From UBA1672 sp965263215 (GTDB lineage Bacteria; Pseudomonadota; Alphaproteobacteria; Micavibrionales; Micavibrionaceae), in contig OZ253663.1 in assembly GCA_965263215.1 (NCBI GenBank), positions 1,364,001 to 1,428,000 on the forward strand: 64,000 nt of DNA, read 5' to 3'. This document shows, piece after piece, positions 53,669-62,978 of the stretch (positions are counted from its first letter, which is position 1; every line of letters starts with the position of its first letter). The position numbers and the translations under genes are program-made. Under the pieces are notes generated by a model. It searched no databases and was not told the origin of the DNA. It saw only the letters and a program-made list of their open reading frames with translations.

Positions 53669-55567
53669 TTGGGTTTTGTTATAGATCCCGCATTCCACAT
53701 GTGGTTTATGCTTTTATTGACAGCTGGGGCGGTGTTCGCTTTTGTACGCGAAAAGGTGCCGCTTGAGGTCACCAGCGTCATCTTAATGACTGTTCTGCTG
53801 CTATATGGTCAGATATTTTCTATTACGGATGATCAAAGTAATAACTTGTTAGACCCGGAAACCATTCTTTCCGGCTTTTCAAACCCCTCTTTGATCGCGG
53901 TTCTGGCTTTGTTGGTTATGGGGCAGGGGATGATCCATACAGATTCTTTGCGTTTTCTAACCAATCAGTTTGTGTTTACGCGCCCCAGATTTGCATGGAT
54001 TTCCGTTGTTTTGATTTTGATTTTTGTGATGGTTCTCAGTGCGTTTATGAATAATACGCCGCTTGTTATTATTGCTATCCCAATTATTCAATCACTTCTT
54101 CATACTGTTAAAACACCAGCGAGCCGGATTATGATGCCGCTCAGTTTCGTTGCAATTTTAGGCGGAATGACAACATTGGTTGGTTCGTCAACAAACCTTC
54201 TTGTCTCAAGCACGATGGTTGAACTGGGGCATGAGCCTCTCGGCTTTTTTGACTTTGTCATTCCAGGCGCAATGCTTGCGGGTGTTGGTTTTGTTTATGT
54301 TTTATTGGTTTTACCTTGGACTTTGCCTAATCGGGCATCCATTAAGGAAGAGCTTGTTGGTGCGGAAACAGAGTATGTCGCTGAACTTGATATTGCCGAG
54401 GACAGTAAGCTCATTGGTGAAAAAGCCGTGGATGGTAAGTTTCCTTCCTTGCAAGACATGAATGTAAAATTGATCCAAAGGGGTGGGCATCTAATTTTGC
54501 CGCCTTTTGCAGGGCACGCCATCCATAGTGGTGATATTCTTATTGTTGCTGCGCCATCGCACGCCTTAGGGGCTCTCTTGTCTAAATATCCCGGTTTTTT
54601 GCTTTCTGATGAAGAGGCTGAGGTCATTGATGGTGGCAGTAAAGATGAAGATGAGGAATCGGAAGACTCAGGGTTAGAGCAAGCGGAAACCCGTGTGCTT
54701 GCAAAAATCATGATTACGCCTGCATCACGTATGGTTGATATGTCGATTGATCACATTAGTTTCCACAAGCGCTTTGGTGTGATTGTGCTGGGCATTCAAA
54801 GGCGTGCGCGTGTTGTTCGTAGACGACTGGGTCGGATTAGGCTTGAGGCGGGTGATGTTTTACTTGTTGCGGGTAAGCATAGCCGTATTAATAATTTGCG
54901 CCGTAATCCTGATTTTATTGTTCTGTCAGGCTCTAAAAAAGATTTACCGGTTCCCGGTAAAGCCCCGATCGCGATATCTATATTTATTGCCACAATTGGT
55001 GGTGCCGCGTTGGGGTATTTGTCGATTCCTGCCGCGGCCTTTGCGGGCGCGGTTGCGATGATTTGGACTGGGTGTTTGAATATCAGGCAGGCAACACGTG
55101 CGATTGATAGAAAAATATTCTTATTGGTTGGCTCTATGCTGGCTCTGGGAACAGCTTTGCAGGCGACAGGTGGTGCAGACTATATTGCCAGCCTTATTTT
55201 ATCAGCTCCGTTTGCGCATTCTCCGCTGTTAATCGCTGCGTTGCTATTTATTATCGTGGCAATCACAACGAATATTTTAACCAACAATGCTTGTGCGATT
55301 TTATTTACGCCGATTGCCTTGAATATTGCGGGTAATATGGAAGCCATGTCTGAATTACCATATGATTTATCCTTCATTTTTGCGCTTACTGTTGTTTTTG
55401 GTGCAAACTGTTCTTTTGCGTCACCGATTGGGTATCAAACGAACTTGCTTGTCATGGGGCCCGGGCAATATAAGTTCCGTGATTTTATTAAAGCAGGTAT
55501 GCCTCTTGTCCTTGTTATTTGGATTACGTATATTTTCATTGCTAAATACTATTTTGGTTTGTCTTAA
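53669..55567 (+). CDS. SLC13/DASS-family anion transporter with two RCK (TrkA-C) domains
   Basis: 632 residues: several N-terminal membrane helices with the SNPSLIAVLALLVMGQGMI segment, the SSTNLLVSSTM signature, two RCK-C/TrkA_C domains (about 213-305 and 335-420, each ending GDILIVAAP or GDVLLVAGK) and about six further helices with NILTNNACAILFTPIA. Such permeases move sulfate, arsenite or dicarboxylates; substrate not evident. The start is TTG (53669) with AAAGGA 8 nt upstream. Confidence 0.85.
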   Translation: MGFVIDPAFHMWFMLLLTAGAVFAFVREKVPLEVTSVILMTVLLLYGQIFSITDDQSNNLLDPETILSGFSNPSLIAVLALLVMGQGMIHTDSLRFLTNQFVFTRPRFAWISVVLILIFVMVLSAFMNNTPLVIIAIPIIQSLLHTVKTPASRIMMPLSFVAILGGMTTLVGSSTNLLVSSTMVELGHEPLGFFDFVIPGAMLAGVGFVYVLLVLPWTLPNRASIKEELVGAETEYVAELDIAEDSKLIGEKAVDGKFPSLQDMNVKLIQRGGHLILPPFAGHAIHSGDILIVAAPSHALGALLSKYPGFLLSDEEAEVIDGGSKDEDEESEDSGLEQAETRVLAKIMITPASRMVDMSIDHISFHKRFGVIVLGIQRRARVVRRRLGRIRLEAGDVLLVAGKHSRINNLRRNPDFIVLSGSKKDLPVPGKAPIAISIFIATIGGAALGYLSIPAAAFAGAVAMIWTGCLNIRQATRAIDRKIFLLVGSMLALGTALQATGGADYIASLILSAPFAHSPLLIAALLFIIVAITTNILTNNACAILFTPIALNIAGNMEAMSELPYDLSFIFALTVVFGANCSFASPIGYQTNLLVMGPGQYKFRDFIKAGMPLVLVIWITYIFIAKYYFGLS

Positions 55568-55581
55568 AAAATAAAATTGTT

Positions 55582-56307
55582 ATGAGCTTTTCTTCTTACA
55601 ACCCCAGTGATAGATATCGTCAGCGCTCCGCGAAGCGTATTACGAGCATGCTAACCTTTATATTTGTCTTTGCCGTTATCTTCGGTATGGGGTTTTGGGC
55701 AGGTGGTATGCGTTCACAACAGGATATGTATATATTAAAAGAAGAAAAACGTGTTTTAAGCGAAGAGCGTGATCTTGTGCAGGCTGATATGACCAAGATG
55801 CGAGCAGAAGCGCAGACAGCGACAGTTCGGTTAGAGCAACTTCGTGCAAATTACGATGAGCTTTTGGGGGATGGCCCTATGAAAAACTTGGTTTCCCTTG
55901 TTCGGCAACAAATCGATGAAGGCGTTGATGTAAAGCGTCTGGAGTCTGTTATTTTGTCTGCCCGTCCGCCGCAAAATTGCAGTAATCCGCAAAGTAAAAG
56001 ATTTATAGTCAAAACACCTGTTTATAAAGGGCCTAGTAGTAGTGCGGCATTACCGAAAAACCTTGTGGTTATTACCGGTACAGGCAAATCGGCAAAGAAT
56101 GCGCAAGGTAAAAAAGAAGCTTGGTTTGACCCCGGGCAGCCTATTGACCTGTCTTTCGATGTTAAAGGTGAGGAAGTTCAAAAGAAAAAAGGTGTTTTAC
56201 CGCTGTACCATTCTGTTGTGATTGAGGATAAAGAATACAGGTTTACGTTGACGGCGGGTGATAAGTCATTTGTTAAGGTTGCGTATGATTATTGTGACTA
56301 TCCTTAA
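55582..56307 (+). CDS. Single-pass membrane coiled-coil protein of unknown function
   Basis: 241 residues. One membrane helix (about 21-42, MLTFIFVFAVIFGMGFWAGG) preceded by a basic N-terminus, a coiled coil (about 50-95, LKEEKRVLSEERDLVQAD), then an extracytoplasmic domain from about 120 containing NCSNPQSKRFIVKTP and ending VAYDYCDYP. Two cysteines may form a disulfide. No family recognised. 14 bp after the transporter, likely same transcript. Confidence 0.75.
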   Translation: MSFSSYNPSDRYRQRSAKRITSMLTFIFVFAVIFGMGFWAGGMRSQQDMYILKEEKRVLSEERDLVQADMTKMRAEAQTATVRLEQLRANYDELLGDGPMKNLVSLVRQQIDEGVDVKRLESVILSARPPQNCSNPQSKRFIVKTPVYKGPSSSAALPKNLVVITGTGKSAKNAQGKKEAWFDPGQPIDLSFDVKGEEVQKKKGVLPLYHSVVIEDKEYRFTLTAGDKSFVKVAYDYCDYP

Positions 56308-56318
56308 CTAAGTCAGGA

Positions 56319-58298
56319 TTATTTCTTCTGTAAATTTTCAAAGAGTAAAGATATTTGCGTTTCAATTTGCAGGTGTAGCTCTACCGGGTCTTTTTTACCT
56401 GAATCTGGGTTGATGCCACTGGCGTTTAACGTCATCATAACGCGGTCTGCCATATCACCATCAAAACGTATTTCAAAATATTCATAATGGTAATTGGTTA
56501 GCGCTTCGCGAATGTTCTGCATTTTTTTGCTGTCACCCGGAAAAAGTCCTGTGATCATATTTTCCGGTAATTTTAAAATGCCTGTATTTTGACTTTGTAA
56601 CAGAGCACCATTGACATTTATTTCATTGTTCTTGGCATTAAACGGAATTCGGCCTGCAAGTGTCCCTGTGACGGAAACGTCTACAAAACCGGCGTCTTTT
56701 ATCAGTTGTGTAATATTGATGTCAGAAACAATCAATGTATTCTTTTTTTGAATTATACCGTCCCGTACGATGGGGCTTTCCGTTCTTATTTGGCCGCTAT
56801 ATATTTTAAACAAAATATGATCAAGGATGGGCTTATCTTTGTTATCTAGGTTAATGCCTAATAGCCCTTTTTGACGAATAGACGGTTTTAAGGCCAATTT
56901 GAAAGGCAGTGATTTAGAGTTGGATGTTTTCTTATTGCCGCCAATTATCACGGAGCCTGCAATGCCAGGTATTGTTAAGGCTTCGAAATCTAAATCACCA
57001 TCGTGAATATCGACATGAATAAACCATTCTGCTTCTGGACTTTTATCGTAATTTTTGATTGTAAACTCACCAAAGGCGGATACATCAAAATGCGTTTTAT
57101 CCTCTGTGTCGTGATTAGGTGTGGTTTTAATGACTGTTTTATTTAATTTGATTGTGCCGAGGATATTGTCCACGCCCTCTTCAGAATTGTAATCAGCGAT
57201 TAAATCAATATCGGGAGATGACAGGGAAAATTTTAGGGTTCCTTCTGTCTCTCCGGTTTCGTTGTTGATGGTATTGCTAATTGAAATAGCAGGCGCATCA
57301 AGGTTGAGAACCATGTCGGGGATGTCAGCTTTCAGCGATAGTTTTTTATTGCTGCTGAAAAAGTTGTAAACATCGACAAGATTTGTTGGCGTGATCGTTG
57401 TTTCAGACTGTGTTATTTCGGTACTGGGCTTGATTGTTGATTTCCATTTGATGGGCTTTGTGCCGAAAGTTGAACCGTCTAAGGCTATTTCGTAATTATC
57501 CGGGCTGCGTTCTACATTCAGCTTCACATTACTAAGGGGCATACCGTACCACCGTAGTGAAGCAAGTTGCAGGTCAGAGAATATTTTTAGAAATGGTTTC
57601 TCACTATTTAATACATACTGCGTGTTCATCTTTCCGGTACCGCGGCGTATGGATATATTAGGCATGTTTACGGATATATTTTCTAAGTCCGCGTTCAGCG
57701 CAATGTTACTGTCTGGCGTTATTTTTCCATCTACTTTGGCATTATATATCAGCTTTTTTTGTGTACTGTTTACACGAGCCTTAAATGTGATTTCACCAGA
57801 TTTATCCATCATCATACGGGCATTATACTTCATATTAATGCCACCAATATTTTCGGTTAATAAATCCACGGATGCATTTTCAAAAATAATTGTACCTGCA
57901 GGGAATTTTTGTAAATTATTAATAATGGTTTTGCTGTTATCCCATCCCGCAATGCGAATATCCAGATCATTCGACACATCACCGGTTAAGCTCATACCGT
58001 CTACTGTGATGCTTTGTGCATAATGAGGATCAATTAAAAATTTGAGTAATGAGAACTCTATTTGGATTTTTTTAATTGTACTAAAGCGCCCTTTATCAAG
58101 GGTAATATGATGTATTATTATCTTGCCGCGTTTATGCTGTATTGAGTCATAAGCTAATTGTTCAAACCCAAGGCTGTTGAAACTTTTTATGACGGTTTCT
58201 TCTACTTTTTTGGGAATATAAAAGAAATAGGCATAGGCTGTGCCGCTAGCGATAGCGAGAGAGCACAAAACAAGAAAAATGAATGTAACTTTTTTCAT
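56319..58298 (-). CDS. YdbH/AsmA-like intermembrane transport protein
   Basis: 659 residues. One N-terminal membrane anchor (VTFIFLVLCSLAIASGTAYAYFFY) followed by a long beta-rich region typical of the AsmA/YdbH/TamB bridge proteins, ending FPGDSKKMQNIREALTNYHYEYF and DPVELHLQIETQISLLF, the YdbH C-terminal signature. These are proposed inner-to-outer membrane lipid shuttles. Separated by 18 bp from parE (same strand). Confidence 0.8.
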   Translation of the reverse strand: MKKVTFIFLVLCSLAIASGTAYAYFFYIPKKVEETVIKSFNSLGFEQLAYDSIQHKRGKIIIHHITLDKGRFSTIKKIQIEFSLLKFLIDPHYAQSITVDGMSLTGDVSNDLDIRIAGWDNSKTIINNLQKFPAGTIIFENASVDLLTENIGGINMKYNARMMMDKSGEITFKARVNSTQKKLIYNAKVDGKITPDSNIALNADLENISVNMPNISIRRGTGKMNTQYVLNSEKPFLKIFSDLQLASLRWYGMPLSNVKLNVERSPDNYEIALDGSTFGTKPIKWKSTIKPSTEITQSETTITPTNLVDVYNFFSSNKKLSLKADIPDMVLNLDAPAISISNTINNETGETEGTLKFSLSSPDIDLIADYNSEEGVDNILGTIKLNKTVIKTTPNHDTEDKTHFDVSAFGEFTIKNYDKSPEAEWFIHVDIHDGDLDFEALTIPGIAGSVIIGGNKKTSNSKSLPFKLALKPSIRQKGLLGINLDNKDKPILDHILFKIYSGQIRTESPIVRDGIIQKKNTLIVSDINITQLIKDAGFVDVSVTGTLAGRIPFNAKNNEINVNGALLQSQNTGILKLPENMITGLFPGDSKKMQNIREALTNYHYEYFEIRFDGDMADRVMMTLNASGINPDSGKKDPVELHLQIETQISLLFENLQKK

Positions 58299-58316
58299 GA
58301 ATAATCTTTTTAGCCG

Positions 58317-60311
58317 TCAGACATCTATATCTTCAACAAACTGGGCATTGTCTTGTATAAAGCGATACCGTGCGTCAGCATCTTTCCCCATGAGCCGCTT
58401 AACCAAGTCATCGATATCATGTGTGCCTTGCGGGGGCATATCATCTTCTTCTGTGATCTCCTCAGGGTTAATCCCAAGCGCGGCCATGGCATCAGGAAGT
58501 GTTACACGTAATAAAATACGTGACTTCGGATTCATGGTTGTTTCTTTCAGTTGAGATGCCGGCATTTCGCCCAAACCTTTAAATCGGCTGACATCAACTT
58601 TGGATTTATTTTTGAACATGCTCCCCATTAATTCGTCTTTATGCTCATCATCGCGTGCGTACGCGCTTAATGTACCGCTGACTAATCTGTAGAGCGGTGG
58701 TTGAGCGATATAGAGATGCCCTTGTTCGATCAATTCTTTCATTTGTGTGTAGAAAAATGTCACGAGTAGGGCGGCAATGTGCGCACCATCGACGTCCGCA
58801 TCTGTCATGATGATAACACGTTCGTATCTTAATTTGTCGACATCAAATTCTTTGCCATAGCCGCAGCCGAGAGCCAAGACCATATCTTGGATTTCTTGAT
58901 TGGCACGAATTTTATCCTTTGATGCACTCACGACATTCAGAATTTTACCACGTAAAGGTAAGATTGCCTGCGTTTCGCGATTACGTCCTTGCTTGGCTGA
59001 TCCGCCCGCGCTGTCACCCTCAACAATAAAAAGTTCAGTGTCATTGGCGTCAGTACGGCTACAGTCGGCAAGCTTACCGGGGAGGCGTAATTTTCGCGTT
59101 GCACTTTTGCGCGCGGTGGCTCGGTCATCTTTACGTCTTTGGCGTTCTTCTGCCTTTTCCAAAATGGCGTTGAATAGCTCTGTGCTTGAGGCAGGATCTT
59201 TAGAAAGCCACAAATCAAAATGATCTTTTATCGCTGAATCAACAAGTTTGGAAACATCGCTATTGACCAATTTTTCTTTGGTTTGCCCCTGAAATTGCGG
59301 GTCGCGAATAAACACTGATAGCAAAATAGCAGCACCAGACATAATGTCATCTGCGGTTATCATGGAGGTTTTTTTCTGACCTGTCATATCACCATAAGCG
59401 CGTAAGCCTTTGGACAACGCATTCCGTAAACCACTTTCATGTGTTCCGCCAGATGGTGTCGGGACTGTATTACAATAGGAATGTATGAAACCATCACCAT
59501 TTTGAGGCCATTGAACTGCAAACTCAACGCGCCCTTGATCATCAGGTAATTTTACGTTTCCGTGAAACGGCGATGCGGGGATAGTGGGTTTGTCTTTGAG
59601 GGATATTTCTAAGTAATCAAGAAGTCCGTTTGGAAACTTAAACGTCGCCTCTGGCGTGACTTTGCTTTCCGGTCTTATAAGTTCCGGATCACATTTCCAC
59701 CTTATCTCTACGCCTGAAAACAAGAAGGCCTTAGAGCGCAGCATTTGGAATAGCCATGCAGGCTTGAAGCTTAGTTTATCACCAAAAATTTCAGGGTCAG
59801 GGTGAAAGCATACGGTTGTGCCTCTACGGTTATGAACCGTGCCCAGTTCTTCTAGCTTTGTTGTGGGTTTGCCGCGTGAAAAGCTCTGCTTATAGAGTTT
59901 TTTATCCTGCGCTACTTCTACCCACATATCATCTGACAGGGCATTCACAACAGAAATACCAACACCATGTAAACCACCAGAGGTTTGGTATGCTTTGTTA
60001 TTAAACTTACCGCCGGCATGAAGCATGGTCATAACAATTTCGAGCGATGATTTATCTGGAAATTTGGGGTGCGGTCCGACAGGAATGCCACGTCCGTTAT
60101 CACGTATCGTCAGGATGTTACCCTTTTCAAGTGAGCATTCTATCCAGTCTGCATGCCCGGCGACAGCTTCGTCCATTGAGTTATCAAGAATTTCGCCAAC
60201 GAGGTGGTGATAGGCGCGCTCATCTGTGCCGCCGATATACATGCCGGGGCGCATTCTTACAGGTTCGAGACCTTCGAGGACTTCAATGGAGGAGGAATCA
60301 TAATCAGACAT
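58317..60311 (-). CDS. parE: ParE, DNA topoisomerase IV subunit B
   Basis: 664 residues. GHKL ATPase domain with EPVRMRPGMYIGGTDERAYHHLV and NSMDEAVAG, GGLHGVG loop, TOPRIM with FIVEGDSAGGSAKQGRNRETQAILPLRGK and ALGCGYGKEFD, YERVIIMTDADVDGAHIA, and the C-terminal RFKGLGEMPASQL. The AKQGRNRETQ wording and length are ParE rather than GyrB (GyrB is longer here). Partner of parC at 12.4 kb. Confidence 0.94.
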   Translation of the reverse strand: MSDYDSSSIEVLEGLEPVRMRPGMYIGGTDERAYHHLVGEILDNSMDEAVAGHADWIECSLEKGNILTIRDNGRGIPVGPHPKFPDKSSLEIVMTMLHAGGKFNNKAYQTSGGLHGVGISVVNALSDDMWVEVAQDKKLYKQSFSRGKPTTKLEELGTVHNRRGTTVCFHPDPEIFGDKLSFKPAWLFQMLRSKAFLFSGVEIRWKCDPELIRPESKVTPEATFKFPNGLLDYLEISLKDKPTIPASPFHGNVKLPDDQGRVEFAVQWPQNGDGFIHSYCNTVPTPSGGTHESGLRNALSKGLRAYGDMTGQKKTSMITADDIMSGAAILLSVFIRDPQFQGQTKEKLVNSDVSKLVDSAIKDHFDLWLSKDPASSTELFNAILEKAEERQRRKDDRATARKSATRKLRLPGKLADCSRTDANDTELFIVEGDSAGGSAKQGRNRETQAILPLRGKILNVVSASKDKIRANQEIQDMVLALGCGYGKEFDVDKLRYERVIIMTDADVDGAHIAALLVTFFYTQMKELIEQGHLYIAQPPLYRLVSGTLSAYARDDEHKDELMGSMFKNKSKVDVSRFKGLGEMPASQLKETTMNPKSRILLRVTLPDAMAALGINPEEITEEDDMPPQGTHDIDDLVKRLMGKDADARYRFIQDNAQFVEDIDV

Positions 60312-60420
60312 GAATAAATAGTAACCCTTCTTTGCGCCAAAATAAATACGGAACGGGCTTAATCCTTAATCTTATGCACCATCAGAATCAATAATTTTTT
60401 AGAAAATCTCTAAACAAAAC

Positions 60421-60458
60421 TTGTCTGTTATACCTAATAGAGGATACAATGTACCTCT
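60421..60458 (+). promoter_or_regulatory. Putative promoter with an inverted repeat over the -10 for the tandem secreted proteins
   Basis: -35 TTGTCT (60421-60426), 18-nt spacer, -10 TACAAT (60445-60450). The near-palindrome AGAGGATACAATGTACCTCT (60439-60458) covers the -10: AGAGG / CCTCT and TACA / TGTA. A repressor site is plausible. The first gene starts at 60506. Confidence 0.45.
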
Positions 60459-60505
60459 CAGTTTTTGTACTTACTGACCCATTTTTTACGCAACAAGGTT
60501 CATTC

Positions 60506-61702
60506 ATGCTTTTTAAAACTCAGGCTCATTTCGCACTCATGTTTCCGATTATAATGATTTTGTGCATTGTATCGTCTTCGAATGCTTATGCTCAAGCGGC
60601 GAGGGATCTCGATATTTTTGAAAGATTCAAAAAGCCAATGCCTGAGATTAAGCTGTTGAGTGATGAAGAATTTCTTGATGCAACCAAACCGATTGTAAAG
60701 AAACCATATGGTGAAGAGGTTTTAGCGTACAGTATGCGCATTGATAAAACATGGGAAGAGGGAATAGACCGCAGTTCAGGTAACTTTGTTCTCAGTGAAA
60801 AGCTTTTTCTAGAATTAAACTCTTATCTTGGTAAGCCGACCATTGCCGGACGTAGCCGTATTGAAGTAGAGGGGCTTAATTTGGATGGAAACCTAACAGC
60901 AGAGCAGTGGTATATTCGTTATATTCTTGAGGGTGGTTTTACGACAGAAGGTTTCATAACGCATAATCCTAATAAAGTAGAATCTCTTATGGTGGTGATG
61001 GAGAAAGATTATTCGTATTATTTGCGTACGCTTGTTCTGATTAATGGTGCCAAAGTAATTATGGTGAAATATTATGTGCCTATCCATTATATACAAGACC
61101 AAGCTGTTATGCAGGCTATGGTTCTAAAATCATTTGAATTGACGCATAAAAAGGCTCGTGTGTATCAGGAGATGGCAGCCTATCGTTTCCTTGATATTGC
61201 TGAATTTAAGTACCCGCCAAGTTGGAAAGTTTTTGCAAGACCTGTTCGGGATGTTGATCGGCTGGACGTAACTTTGTTGAATATGTCTGAGGTTTCGGGA
61301 CAGTCAGAGGCTCGCAGTACGGAAGGAAAACTGGACGTTTTAGTCGTATCATCAACCGTCAAAAATACTTTGTTAGAAGAAATCGAAGATTATAAAAAGA
61401 AAATCGAGGCTGAAGGGATGCTGATTGGTGAAAAACTGACAGAAAACTATGAGTTTACATATGCGAAAAACATCGATTTTGGCATTACGGAAGTATATAA
61501 GGGGATAGATAGTAATGACAACCTCAGTGAATATGAATTTTGGTTCACAGTTCTTGTCGGAGGGAATTACTACTATTTTGTTATGCTTCTAACGCCATCC
61601 CGAAATGAGCTGTTTGCGACATGGGCGGATAATACTCAAAACTATAAAATCATGTTGCAAGAGTTCACGCCGATGGTTGGCGCATTCCTTGAGCGGGATT
61701 AA
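60506..61702 (+). CDS. Secreted protein of unknown family, paralogue A (DcrB/PsbP-like halves?)
   Basis: 398 residues; signal peptide about 1-30 (FPIIMILCIVSSSNAYAQA). The mature sequence begins DIFERFKKPMPEI and has VESLMVVMEKDYSYYLRTLV, MVKYYVPI and TPSRNELFATWADNTQNYK. The two halves (about 60-215 and 216-395) show the same layout: a YPPSW- or MRIDKTW-type start, an acidic-amphipathic helix and a V-x-x-G-x-x-x-x-V-x-L-P strand, suggesting duplicated DcrB/PsbP-like domains (inference). AAGG 8 nt upstream. Followed by its paralogue. Confidence 0.72.
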   Translation: MLFKTQAHFALMFPIIMILCIVSSSNAYAQAARDLDIFERFKKPMPEIKLLSDEEFLDATKPIVKKPYGEEVLAYSMRIDKTWEEGIDRSSGNFVLSEKLFLELNSYLGKPTIAGRSRIEVEGLNLDGNLTAEQWYIRYILEGGFTTEGFITHNPNKVESLMVVMEKDYSYYLRTLVLINGAKVIMVKYYVPIHYIQDQAVMQAMVLKSFELTHKKARVYQEMAAYRFLDIAEFKYPPSWKVFARPVRDVDRLDVTLLNMSEVSGQSEARSTEGKLDVLVVSSTVKNTLLEEIEDYKKKIEAEGMLIGEKLTENYEFTYAKNIDFGITEVYKGIDSNDNLSEYEFWFTVLVGGNYYYFVMLLTPSRNELFATWADNTQNYKIMLQEFTPMVGAFLERD

Positions 61703-61769
61703 ATGCTTTTCGGTTTTTTGCAGGGCATATCCACGCAATAACAATGCTGTTAATACTCAAGGGGGATAC

Positions 61770-62975
61770 ATGCATACACAAAAGATTCTAAGGCTATTTT
61801 TCGTTTGTTTGGTGGTGTTGTTTTGCACAGGGATGCCTGTTGATTGTGCATGGGCAAGGGCTGGCGATGTGGATGTTTTTGAATGGTTTAAAAAACCTAT
61901 GCCCAAACTGCCGCTTGCCAGTAAAGAAGCATTTGAAAAAGCAACGAAATTAGTAGAGGAAGTGCCCCGCAATGATAAGGCGTTAGCTTATACTATGCGC
62001 ATCGATAACACATGGCAAAAAGATCAGGCGCTTGGGACACAAAATTCCTTTTTTAGTGAAAAGCTGTTTTCAGATGTAGCCGCTTTTACTGGAAAACCAA
62101 CAATTAACGGTCGTAGTCGTATTGATATCGAGGCAAAAAATCTGGATGAGGACCTTACCGCAAAGCAGTGGTATATCGGATATGTTGTGGAGCAGGGCAA
62201 CACTATAGAAGGATTTGTTGATCATAGTGATGATCGGGTTGAGTCTTTGATGGTCGTGATAAAACGTGATTACTCATATTACTTAAGGACGTTGGTGTTG
62301 GTGAATGGCTCCAAGATTATTATGGTGAAATACTACGTTCCGATCGAAAACTTTCAACAACAGGCGGTTATGCAGGAGATGGTTCTCTCGTCTTTCAAAC
62401 TCTCCCATTTAAAGGAGCGTGAGCGGGAGGAAATGCTATCCCATAAGCTTAGAAATATTGCTCAGGTAAAATACCCGGCCGATTGGAAGGTGTTTGCAAA
62501 TTCCCGTGATGGTAAAGAGGTTACGATTGCGAATGTCAAAGAGATTGTTAAACATGTGGGGTGGGAATTTCATCATCAGGAAGTGGAATCCAGCATAGAG
62601 GGCAAGGTCTATGTTATGGCAGCACCGCGTGTGGGCGGAGAAAAGCTTCATGAAGCATTAGAAGAATATAAAAGAAAAATTGAGTCTGAGGGAATATTTT
62701 TTGGAACCAAAATACCTGATGATACTAAATTTCAATACACCGGACAGGCCAAATCGGCATCAACTGAGGTGTATGAGGGAACCTACAGTAAAAATGCTCA
62801 AGGTGATTATGAGCTATGGGTGAGCGTCATGGCAGGCGGAAACTATAATTTCTTCATGCTTTTGTTAACACCCTCCCGTAATGACGAGTTCATAAACTGG
62901 GCCGGTAATACCCAAGCCTATAAGCTTATGCTTAAGGAACTTGCGCTCCTTGATGGTGCATTTTTTGGTGATTAA
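61770..62975 (+). CDS. Secreted protein of unknown family, paralogue B
   Basis: 401 residues; signal peptide about 1-29 (LRLFFVCLVVLFCTGMPVDC). Aligns along the whole length with paralogue A with only short gaps: DVFEWFKKPMPKL, VESLMVVIKRDYSYYLRTLV, MVKYYVPI, KYPADWKVFA and TPSRNDEFINWAGNTQAYK. The same two-half layout holds. The GGGGG SD (61761-61765) precedes ATG 61770; the frame is open from 61605 but overlaps paralogue A. Ends 4 bp before glnA on the other strand. Confidence 0.72.
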   Translation: MHTQKILRLFFVCLVVLFCTGMPVDCAWARAGDVDVFEWFKKPMPKLPLASKEAFEKATKLVEEVPRNDKALAYTMRIDNTWQKDQALGTQNSFFSEKLFSDVAAFTGKPTINGRSRIDIEAKNLDEDLTAKQWYIGYVVEQGNTIEGFVDHSDDRVESLMVVIKRDYSYYLRTLVLVNGSKIIMVKYYVPIENFQQQAVMQEMVLSSFKLSHLKEREREEMLSHKLRNIAQVKYPADWKVFANSRDGKEVTIANVKEIVKHVGWEFHHQEVESSIEGKVYVMAAPRVGGEKLHEALEEYKRKIESEGIFFGTKIPDDTKFQYTGQAKSASTEVYEGTYSKNAQGDYELWVSVMAGGNYNFFMLLLTPSRNDEFINWAGNTQAYKLMLKELALLDGAFFGD

Positions 62976-62978
62976 GAA

